A model generated the notes under the pieces. The model made no database searches and had not been told where the DNA came from. It was given only the letters and a program-made list of their open reading frames with translations. Below, one piece after another: positions 29,368 through 37,358 of a stretch of 64,000 nucleotides of DNA. Position 1 is the stretch's first letter. Each line of letters starts with the position of its first letter. The position numbers and the translations under genes are program-made. Origin of the DNA: Rhodopseudomonas palustris (GTDB lineage: Bacteria; Pseudomonadota; Alphaproteobacteria; Rhizobiales; Xanthobacteraceae); the NCBI GenBank assembly GCA_016215605.1, contig JACRJB010000015.1:38889-102888 (forward strand), in the 5' to 3' direction.

Positions 29368-30357
29368 CTACGCGGGCTCCGGCGCGTGCTCGTTGAGCTG
29401 CGCGTGCTGGTCGAGGGGCGCGAGAAAACTGGCGAAGACGTAGCCGTCGAGCACGCCGTCGCCTTCGAGGTCGACGCGCGCCCAGGCCGGATCCGTCCCG
29501 CCAGCCGTGACGACGGTGAGTTCGGTCCCCAACGCCAGCGTCTTTTCCGAACCGAAATCGATGCCGGGTCCGCCGCGTAGCTTGAGCCCGCCGCGGGCGA
29601 TCACCGCGTAGCGGCCAGGTGCGAGCGCCACGGCGCTGGCGCCCGCTTCACCGGCGCCAGCCGCGCCGACACCGGCCACGTCGACACCCCGCGACGTCGT
29701 CAGATAGTCGAAGATCCGTTCGCCGTAGTATTTCTCGCCATCGAAAAAGCCCTGCTTCAATTTGCGCGCCGGATTGTAGCCGCCGGTGTTATAGGCGATC
29801 GCGACCGCGGCGAATTCGAGGTCGCTCAGGCTGGTGCGGGTCTCGAAGCCTAGCTTCTTCAGGCCGCGGCGCAATTCTCCTAGGCATTGAGCCAGCGAGT
29901 CGCCGAACTTTTCGTAGCGTCGGTCGAGGAAGTAGTCGGGGTCCTCGCGGAAGAACTGCAGGTCGCGCTGGAAGACGCCGTAGCCGTGACAGAACTTGTT
30001 GGGATTGCTGACGGCGCCGTGATAGCCGGGGATATAGGCCGCCATGTCTTCCAGCGCGGCGCGGGCGATGTCGAACATCCTGCGGCCGTTCGTTTCGGCG
30101 ATGAGTGAATCCTTCGATCGCGGAAACGCTTGTCGTCCCTTGCCGGGGCCCTGATAGTCGATCGTGTCGCCGACGCAGAGCGCCAGCACGCGGTCCAGTG
30201 GCAGGGATTTCTTGCGGAGCACCGACCAGATGTAGCCGGTCTCCTGGCAGGCGATCGCGATGATCATGTCGGCATCGAACGGCGTCCCCGGCAACGCCGC
30301 GTCGATCTGGCTCCGAAACTGCTGCTTGAACCATCGAATGTCATCGGTCGTTGGCAT
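29368..30357 (-). CDS. Lysozyme/lytic-transglycosylase-like protein with C-terminal SH3-like domain, no signal peptide
   Basis: IACQETGYIWSVL...FCHGYGVFQRDLQFF...AIAYNTGGYNPARKLKQG (E...GYGxFQ...AYNxGGY pattern), then GRYAVIARGGLKLRGGPGIDFGSEKTLALGTELTV...WARVDLEGDGVLDGYVFASFLAPL. Confidence 0.65.
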   Translation of the reverse strand: MPTTDDIRWFKQQFRSQIDAALPGTPFDADMIIAIACQETGYIWSVLRKKSLPLDRVLALCVGDTIDYQGPGKGRQAFPRSKDSLIAETNGRRMFDIARAALEDMAAYIPGYHGAVSNPNKFCHGYGVFQRDLQFFREDPDYFLDRRYEKFGDSLAQCLGELRRGLKKLGFETRTSLSDLEFAAVAIAYNTGGYNPARKLKQGFFDGEKYYGERIFDYLTTSRGVDVAGVGAAGAGEAGASAVALAPGRYAVIARGGLKLRGGPGIDFGSEKTLALGTELTVVTAGGTDPAWARVDLEGDGVLDGYVFASFLAPLDQHAQLNEHAPEPA

Positions 30358-30414
30358 CGCGAGCTCCGTTCACATGTGTTGCTCTTGAATCCGTTATCCG
30401 CAGCCGGCCACCGG

Positions 30415-31155
30415 CTAGGCGACGTCGCCGGGTTGATGACTCGAAGCGAGGGCCGCGAGAAATGGAGCGAAGACGTAACCGTCGAGCACGCCGTCGCCCT
30501 CGACGTCGACGCAGGCCCAATTCCCGCCGGGGCCTTCGAATTGCGTCACGGTCAGCTCGGTACCGAGCGCGAGGGTCTTCTCGGAGCCGAAATCAGGACC
30601 GGGGCCGCCTCGCAGCTTCAGGCCGCTGCGGGCCACGACGGCGTAGCGGCCCGGTGCCGCCGGCTCAGCGGGGACGGTCTCGGCGAGCGCTGCCGGCGTT
30701 CGCCATCCGGCCTCCGCGGCGTCTCGCAGCCATTGCGGCGCATTGATCGATTTGCCGCCGGCGCCCCATGTCAGCGTCTGATGATCGTTGATCGACGTGC
30801 CGAAGCCGACGTGGATGGTGCGCGCGCCCATGTAATCGACGCCGGCGCCGATCCCGGTTGCACCTGCCGCGGCCGCGGCGGTGATGAAAGCAAGGACTGT
30901 CGCGGGCGCTGCGTGGTCGGTGAAAGCGAGCGCCGTCCCTTGGACCACGAGCTGGAGATCCGCGGCACGCCCGCGATCGTGGCGTGTCGAACCGGTGCGG
31001 CGCGTGCCCTCGCCGAGGGTATCCTGGCCGCCGGAGGTGATGACGACGGTGTCGATCCCCGCGGATTGCGCGGCGATGGACAGCACTTTCTGCAGTTCGC
31101 TCGAGATCGGCTTGTTTCGGATGGCGCCCGGTGGAGGACCTGTAAAATTAGCCAT
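30415..31155 (-). CDS. M15-like peptidoglycan peptidase domain with C-terminal SH3-like domain, no signal peptide
   Basis: ITSGGQDTLGEGTRRTGSTRHDRGRAADLQL...MGARTIHVGFG (H..G.AAD and late H), then GRYAVVARSGLKLRGGPGPDFGSEKTLALGTELTV...WACVDVEGDGVLDGYVFAPFLAAL. Confidence 0.6.
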   Translation of the reverse strand: MANFTGPPPGAIRNKPISSELQKVLSIAAQSAGIDTVVITSGGQDTLGEGTRRTGSTRHDRGRAADLQLVVQGTALAFTDHAAPATVLAFITAAAAAGATGIGAGVDYMGARTIHVGFGTSINDHQTLTWGAGGKSINAPQWLRDAAEAGWRTPAALAETVPAEPAAPGRYAVVARSGLKLRGGPGPDFGSEKTLALGTELTVTQFEGPGGNWACVDVEGDGVLDGYVFAPFLAALASSHQPGDVA

Positions 31156-31442
31156 GCGCTTGCTCGCAATGAATGTGACTACGACTGAAATTCATCGGAC
31201 CGTGCACGCAAGATGCGCCACGCCGTCACGATGCATCGTTCCAAATTCAACCTGCAGCCGATGGGATTGTCGTGCCGATCGGCTCTCGCACTGATCGGCC
31301 ATCGGTCAAATCAGGCAAGATCAGTTTCCAATATCGTCTCGATCACTCTAAAAAGCTGAGCGATGCTACTCCAGTTGCTCGATCGACTCAACGGCGAACT
31401 GCGGAGTCCGCCGTTCGTATCGCGCTGCATCGCAACGGCGGA

Positions 31443-32336
31443 CTACGCCGTCGCCGCGAATTCCCGCTGCACCGCTGCGATATCGGCGAGGGTCGGCAGG
31501 CCGGCCTCGTTGCCGAGCTTCTGGATCTTGTAGGTCGAGGCGGCGCGGGCGAATTCGAAGTGCTGCTGCCAGCTCTTCTCCGGACTGTTGAGATACGAGA
31601 ACACATAGGCGCCGTGAAACACGTCGCCGGCGCCGTTGGTGTCGAGCACGCGTTCGCGCGGGATCGACAGCGCCGGCAGCGTGCGCACCGTGCGGGTCTC
31701 GTCGTACCAGACCAGGCCGCGCTCGCCCTGGGTCACGCCGCCGACCCGGCAGCCGCGCGATTTCAGATAGTCGAGCATCCGGTCCGGCGTCAGGTCCATC
31801 TGCTCGCACAGCCGCTCGGCGACGATCGCGACGTCGATGAATTCCAGCAGCTCGTGGGTGTTGGTGCGCAGGCCGCCGCCGTCGAGCGAGGTCAGGATGC
31901 CGCTCTCGCGGCACAGCCTGGCGTAGTGGATCGCGGCGTCGGGCTGATGGCCGTCGACGTGCAATGCGCGGCAGTTGCCGAGGTTGAGCAGCGGGAAGGG
32001 GTGGATGTGCTCGTCGTCGCGGCAGCGCACGATCGCGCGCTTGCCGTCCTTCGGCATGATGAAGGACAGCGACGACGAGGCGACCTTGCGCGGATGGATC
32101 TCGATCCCGTACTTGGCGCTCATGTCCTGAAACATCCGCCCCAGCCAGTCATTGGCGATGGTGGCGATCAGGTCGGGGACGACGCCGAGCTTGGCGCAGC
32201 AGAACGCCGCGGTCACGGCGTTGCCGCCGAACGACACCGCGTAGTCGGACGCCACGTGCTTCTCGTCGCCGGTCGGCATGTGGTCGGTGATGAACGTGAC
32301 GTCGATATAGGTCTGTCCGATGAAGAGTGCGTGCAT
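31443..32336 (-). CDS. PfkB-family carbohydrate kinase
   Basis: MHALFIGQTYIDVTFITDHMPTGDEKHVASDYAVSFGGNAVTAAFCCAKLG...LDTNGAGDVFHGAYVFSYLN. Confidence 0.9.
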   Translation of the reverse strand: MHALFIGQTYIDVTFITDHMPTGDEKHVASDYAVSFGGNAVTAAFCCAKLGVVPDLIATIANDWLGRMFQDMSAKYGIEIHPRKVASSSLSFIMPKDGKRAIVRCRDDEHIHPFPLLNLGNCRALHVDGHQPDAAIHYARLCRESGILTSLDGGGLRTNTHELLEFIDVAIVAERLCEQMDLTPDRMLDYLKSRGCRVGGVTQGERGLVWYDETRTVRTLPALSIPRERVLDTNGAGDVFHGAYVFSYLNSPEKSWQQHFEFARAASTYKIQKLGNEAGLPTLADIAAVQREFAATA

Positions 32337-32852
32337 GAGCGTCCCGTACTGCGAGCCTGACCCGGCCTGGATACAATAGCACTGCTTATCGCAGTGCATT
32401 CGCTAAAATAATTCGCAACATCCGAGGGGTTGAGAGAGGCCTTTCGCTGAAAATCCGGTCACAACGACCGGCGCTCTGCCTCGTCCGGGTCAGGGCGCCG
32501 CAGGGAGGACGAGCGTGTCGGTCTGTTCCAGTTCGGGGGGAGGCGACGTGGCCGCGCAGCCGATCGGTGCGATCGCGGACCATTGGGAGGTCGCGTGGAC
32601 CGACCAGCTGTCTGCCGTCGCGGCTGCGCGCAGTCGATTCAATGCGATGTGTCTGTCAGTTCCGCTGCGGCGACGGTCCAGGGAAGGAACTGCGGGAACC
32701 GACGACACCCGGCGGAAATACCAGGTTTTCGACTTCGTCTTTGACCATATGATCCAGCCGACGCGTTGTGATCGAATCGCACTCCGCACCGCCGCGATGG
32801 CCATCGGGGTCGAGAAAGTGCGTTCGGCCAAGAACACGCGAGGATTGTTTCC

Positions 32853-33764
32853 ATGAGCGTCAAAGAGCGCAAGCCCGAGGAGATGCCGGTCGTGAGTCCT
32901 GCAACGCCGGCGGAACGTTCGTCGATCACCGCGATCGATCATCTCGTCGTTCTGGTCAGTGATCTGCCCGCGGCGGTCGCTGCGTATCGGACGCTGCTGG
33001 CGCGCGCGCCGGCCTGGCACGGCCGTGACGACGGTTCCGAGAACGCGCTGTTCACGCTGGGCAACATGTCGCTCGAACTGATGGCCCCCGCCGGCACCGG
33101 CGGCAACGCCGATCGCATCCGCACCGTGATCAATCTGCAGGGCGAAGGGCTCGCCAGCCTGTGCTTCCGGGTGTCCGACATCGGCCGGATGCATCGCCGG
33201 CTCGACCGGCTCGCGATGCAGCCGGACCCGATCGCCGCGGTCGAAGGCCGCGACACCAGCACCGGCGCGACGCTGAGCTGGAAGCGGACCCGCGCCGCGA
33301 CGGCGCTCACCCGCGGCGTCCGCTTGTTCTTCCTCGAACTCGACGCCGAGCGTCCGCTGTCCGAGCCGATCGGGCCGGCGCCGGTCACCGGGATGGATCA
33401 CGTCGTAGTCTCGACTTCGGACCCGGAAAGCGCGGCGGCGCTGTACGGCGCCCGGCTCGGGCTCGACATGGCGCTCGATCGTGCGCATCAGGAATGGGGC
33501 CGGCTGATGTTCTTCCGTTGCGGCGACCTCACCGTCGAGGTGGTGCACCGGCCGGTCGCGGGCTCCGATGCCGACCACGACAAATTGTGGGGCATCAGCT
33601 GGCGGGTCGACGACATCGACGCGACGCGAGCCCGGCTGATCGAGGCCGGCATCACCGTGACCGAGCCGCGCAACGGCCGCAAGCCCGGCACCCGCGTCGT
33701 CACCGTGCGCAGCGGCACCTGCCGGATTCCGACCTTGCTGGTCCAGACGTCGCCGACGACGTAG
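32853..33764 (+). CDS. VOC-superfamily protein (glyoxalase-like, two VOC modules)
   Basis: SSITAIDHLVVLVSDLPAAVAAYRTLL...LSLCFRVSDIGR and GMDHVVVSTSDPESAAALYGARLGLDMALDR...FFRCGDLTVEVVH. Confidence 0.85.
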   Translation: MSVKERKPEEMPVVSPATPAERSSITAIDHLVVLVSDLPAAVAAYRTLLARAPAWHGRDDGSENALFTLGNMSLELMAPAGTGGNADRIRTVINLQGEGLASLCFRVSDIGRMHRRLDRLAMQPDPIAAVEGRDTSTGATLSWKRTRAATALTRGVRLFFLELDAERPLSEPIGPAPVTGMDHVVVSTSDPESAAALYGARLGLDMALDRAHQEWGRLMFFRCGDLTVEVVHRPVAGSDADHDKLWGISWRVDDIDATRARLIEAGITVTEPRNGRKPGTRVVTVRSGTCRIPTLLVQTSPTT

Positions 33765-33870
33765 AGCGTTTTCGAGCGAAGTGGAGACCGGTTCGCGTGA
33801 AGAAAACGCGTCAAAATAAGAATCTAGAGCTTTTTCGGTTCTGATTCTATCAGAACCGGAAAAGCTCTAG
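33765..33870. repeat. Palindromic intergenic repeat (family F) filling the VOC/P450 convergent gap
   Basis: agcgttttcgagcgaagtggagaccggttcgcgtgaagaaaacgcgtcaaaataagaatctagagctttttcggttctgattctatcagaaccggaaaagctctag. Confidence 0.8.
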
Positions 33871-35094
33871 TCAGCCGCCGAGCCGGCACGGCACCCGCAG
33901 ATAGCCGCGAAACCGCACACGCCCGCCGCGCGACGGCGCGCCGTCGACCGTGTAGTTCGGGAAGCGCGCCAGAAAGCGCGTCAGCGCGATCACGCCTTCG
34001 AGCCGCGCCAGCGCCATGCCGGCGCATTGATGCGGTCCGGTGGCGAAGGCGAGGTGCCGGTTCGGTGTGCGTGCGATGTCGAAGCGGTCGGGATCGGGAA
34101 ACTGCGCCGGGTCGCGGTTGGCGGCGCCGATGCACAGCGTCAGCGAAGTGTTCGCCGGCATGGTGACGCCGCCGATCGTGGCCTCCGCGGTGGTGATGCG
34201 GTTGCCGAGCTGGTTCGAACTCTCGTAGCGCAGGATTTCCTCGACCGCGGTCCGCGCCAGCCCCGGCTGCGCAATCAGCCGCTGCTTTTCCGCCAGGTTG
34301 GCGTCGAGCGCGACCAGGCCGTTGCCGATCAGGTTGGTGGTGGTCTCGTGTCCGGCGTTGAGCAGGAAGATGCAGTTGTGCAGCAGTTCCTTGGCGGTGA
34401 GCTGTTCGCCGGTGCCGTCGCCCTGGATCAGCCGGGTCAGCACGTCGTGCTCCGGATCGCCCGGCGCGGCGCGGCGGCGCGCGATCAGGGTTTCGAGATA
34501 GGCGAGGAAGTCGCGGATCGCTTCGTTGCCACGCGCGAACACCTCGGCGCCGATCACCGGCTCCAGCGCGCCGAGGATCGCCAGCGACCAGTCGCGCAGC
34601 GGGCCGCGCTCGTCGTGTGGCACGCCGAGCAGATTGCCGATCACCTCGATCGGAATCGCGGCGGCGAAGTCCTCGATCAGATCGACGTCGCCCTTCGCCG
34701 CCATGGCATCGAGCAGCCGCTCGACCAGCGCGATCAAGTCCGGCTCCATCCCGGCGATCGCGCGCGGCGACAGCGCGCCGGTGATCAGCCGCCGCACCCG
34801 TGTGTGCGCCGGCGGGTCGTTGAACACCAGGCTGGTGGTGTGATGCTCGAACAGCAGCGAGTCGCCGTATTTCGGCGCGAACTCGCGTTTCTTGTCGGAG
34901 CTGAACAGCGCGGTGTTCTTGTAGACCGCGACCAGATCGTCGTAGCGGGTCAGGACATAGCCGCCGTTGCGCAGCCGCTTGACCGGCTGGTGCGTCCGCA
35001 GGGCATGATAGGTCGGGTAGGGATTGTCGTAGAACGCGGGCGTCAGCCGCTCCAGGTCGAACGCCGCCGCCAGCTCGCTTGAGGCCGTTTCCAT
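33871..35094 (-). CDS. Cytochrome P450 (class I type, stand-alone)
   Basis: FLLNAGHETTTNLIGNGL (I helix), EEILRYES (ExxR), LAFATGPHQCAGMALARLEG (heme Cys). Confidence 0.95.
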   Translation of the reverse strand: METASSELAAAFDLERLTPAFYDNPYPTYHALRTHQPVKRLRNGGYVLTRYDDLVAVYKNTALFSSDKKREFAPKYGDSLLFEHHTTSLVFNDPPAHTRVRRLITGALSPRAIAGMEPDLIALVERLLDAMAAKGDVDLIEDFAAAIPIEVIGNLLGVPHDERGPLRDWSLAILGALEPVIGAEVFARGNEAIRDFLAYLETLIARRRAAPGDPEHDVLTRLIQGDGTGEQLTAKELLHNCIFLLNAGHETTTNLIGNGLVALDANLAEKQRLIAQPGLARTAVEEILRYESSNQLGNRITTAEATIGGVTMPANTSLTLCIGAANRDPAQFPDPDRFDIARTPNRHLAFATGPHQCAGMALARLEGVIALTRFLARFPNYTVDGAPSRGGRVRFRGYLRVPCRLGG

Positions 35095-35308
35095 GTCGTT
35101 CCCGTTGTTCTTGTTGGCGCGTTTATAGAGCGTCTCGGAACGAAGTGCATCTCGATGCGCGGACTGCCTCGCTGTCCAGCCCCGGTCCGGCATCCGCCTG
35201 CTGAAAATCAACCGACGACCCCCGCAAGGCCTCGAAAACGCAGCTTTTGGGTGGCTTCTACGCTCACGATTCAGTGCGTTGCAGCGAACCCAATTGACAA
35301 TCCCGTAG

Positions 35309-35324
35309 GTGAGTGCCTACTCAC
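35309..35324. promoter_or_regulatory. Putative TetR operator overlapping the tetR promoter
   Basis: ttgaca at 35294-35299 followed by inverted repeat gtgagt-gcct-actcac just upstream of the ATG at 35329. Confidence 0.6.
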
Positions 35325-35328
35325 GAAA

Positions 35329-36030
35329 ATGAGCTCATTGCGAATGACGCGTGATTTGCGCCGGGAATTGATTCTGGGCGCGGCCAAACGCTGCTTTGCC
35401 CGAAACGGCTTCGCCGGAACCACGACCAAGAGCGTCGCCACTGCGGCGTCGATCTCGGAAGGGTTGCTGTTCAAGCATTTTCCGAGCAAATCGGCGCTGT
35501 ATGCCGAGATTCTGGCGGAGGAGTGCGAGGCCGATCCCGCGCTGATGCATCTGCTCGACCTGCCGCCGTCGACCGAAACCCTGGTCGTGGTCGTTCGCAA
35601 TATGGTCGCGCATTTCCTGCATGTTTCGGATCAGCCGGAGCATTGCGAGGCGCAGCGGCTGCGGCTGCTGGTGACCAGCCAGCTCGACGACGGCGAATTC
35701 GCCCGGCTGGTGTTCGAGAAGATCGCCGGACTGGTCGGGCCGAAATTCGCCGCGTCGCTGGAGCGCGCGGTGGCGGCGGGCGAGGCGACGCGGGTCGGAC
35801 GGGAGCCGATGAACCTGTTCTGGTTCACGCACCATACGCTGGTGACGACGGCGCTGACGCGACTGTCCGCGGTGCCGTGCCTGAACTACGGAGACGCTGC
35901 CGATCTCGAGCGGCAGACGTGTGAATACATCTTGCGTGGAATCGGATTGAACAACGACGTAATTGCCGCCCATCTGGATCGCGAGTTATCGCCTGAGCAG
36001 AAGCGCGCGGAAACGACAGAGAGTGCATAA
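35329..36030 (+). CDS. TetR-family regulator of the downstream RND operon
   Basis: MSSLRMTRDLRRELILGAAKRCFARNGFAGTTTKSVATAASISEGLLFKHFPSKSALYAEIL. Confidence 0.9.
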   Translation: MSSLRMTRDLRRELILGAAKRCFARNGFAGTTTKSVATAASISEGLLFKHFPSKSALYAEILAEECEADPALMHLLDLPPSTETLVVVVRNMVAHFLHVSDQPEHCEAQRLRLLVTSQLDDGEFARLVFEKIAGLVGPKFAASLERAVAAGEATRVGREPMNLFWFTHHTLVTTALTRLSAVPCLNYGDAADLERQTCEYILRGIGLNNDVIAAHLDRELSPEQKRAETTESA

Positions 36031-37224
36031 ATGACGCTTGCGACCGAAACTCCGCCCGCTGCGCGGTCGGCCCCCGAGAAGCCGCGCCCCCGTCCGGTGC
36101 GGATGATCCGATGGTTCATCATCATCGGGGTTCTGCTGGCGATCCTGGTCGGCGGCCTGGTCGGCTTCAATGCCTTCCGCAGCCACATGATCGCGCAGTT
36201 CTTCGCCAACAACAAACCGCCGCCGATCACGGTGACGGTCGCGGAGGCGAAGTCCGAGGTGGTGCCGAATCTGCTGAGGGCGGTCGGCGATCTGGCGGCC
36301 GTGCATCAGGTCAACGTCACCTCCGACGTGTCGGGCCGCATCACCGACGTGCTGTTCACCGCAGGCGCGGAAGTCGAAGCCGGCGCCAAGCTGCTGCAGC
36401 TGTACGACGCGCCGGAGCAGGCCGACCTCGCCAACTACCGCGCCCAGGCCAAGGTCGCGGAGCTGTCGCTCGACCGCGCCAAGCAGCTCGCCGCGCGCCA
36501 GTTCGGCCCGCAGGCGACGGTCGATCAGGCGCAGGCCTCGTTCGATCAGGCCAATGCGGGCATCGCCCGGACCCAGGCGGTGATTTCGCAGAAGCTGGTG
36601 CGCGCGCCGTTCGACGGCGTGCTCGGCGTTCGCCGCGTCGAAGTCGGTCAGTATCTCACCGCCGGCACCCAGATCGTGACGCTGACCAACCTGTCGCAGG
36701 TCTACGCCAACTTCACCGTGACGGAGAAGGACTCCGGCACGTTGGCGGTCGGCCAGGCCGTGCGCATCCGGGTCGACGCTTATCCGGGACGCGACTTCGA
36801 CGGCAAGATCACCACCATCGAGCCGCAGATCTCGTCCGACACCCGCAATATCCGGGTGCAGGCGACGCTCGACAATCCCGGGCACGTGCTCAAGCCCGGC
36901 ATGTTCGCCACCACCACCGTGGTGCTGCCGGACAAGCCGGCGGTGATCACCGTGCCCGAGACCGCGGTCGACTACACGCTGTACGGCGACTCCGTCTACC
37001 TGATCCAGGAAGAGAAGGCGCAGGACGGCAAGACCAGCCTCAAGGCGGTCCGGACCTTCGTGCGCACCGGCGAACGCGTCAACGGCCGCGCCGTGATCCT
37101 GACCGGCGTCAAGCCCGGCGATCGCGTCGTCGCGGTCGGCCAGCTCAAGCTGCAGTCCGGCGCCGCGGTGGCGATCTCGACCGATCCGGCGCCGCCGCAG
37201 CCGGCGACGCCGCCGCGCTACTGA
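36031..37224 (+). CDS. RND efflux membrane fusion protein
   Basis: VPNLLRAVGDLAAVHQVNVTSDVSGRITDVLFTAGAEVEAGAKLLQLYD...RAPFDGVLGVRRVEVGQYLTAGTQIVTLTNLSQVYANFTVTEKD. Confidence 0.93.
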   Translation: MTLATETPPAARSAPEKPRPRPVRMIRWFIIIGVLLAILVGGLVGFNAFRSHMIAQFFANNKPPPITVTVAEAKSEVVPNLLRAVGDLAAVHQVNVTSDVSGRITDVLFTAGAEVEAGAKLLQLYDAPEQADLANYRAQAKVAELSLDRAKQLAARQFGPQATVDQAQASFDQANAGIARTQAVISQKLVRAPFDGVLGVRRVEVGQYLTAGTQIVTLTNLSQVYANFTVTEKDSGTLAVGQAVRIRVDAYPGRDFDGKITTIEPQISSDTRNIRVQATLDNPGHVLKPGMFATTTVVLPDKPAVITVPETAVDYTLYGDSVYLIQEEKAQDGKTSLKAVRTFVRTGERVNGRAVILTGVKPGDRVVAVGQLKLQSGAAVAISTDPAPPQPATPPRY

Positions 37225-37358
37225 TCGACCTGCCGGGTCGGCGCGTCGCGCCGCCCGCTTCTTTCGCAAGGCCCGCCGGCGACGAGCGCCGTCGGCCTCA
37301 CTGATCGCACCGCAGCTGTCGCGCGCATCGCGCGAAGTTTGCGCCACGGAGCGTCCGT

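Noticed and set aside
29368-31155. Prophage remnant
   Set aside because: The two hydrolase-like genes are lysin-like, but no integrase, capsid, tail, terminase or holin gene is visible nearby.
32515-32856. 113-aa ORF overlapping the VOC start by ATGA
   Set aside because: The overlap looks like translational coupling, but the protein has no recognisable domain and unusual composition; not enough support to call it a gene.
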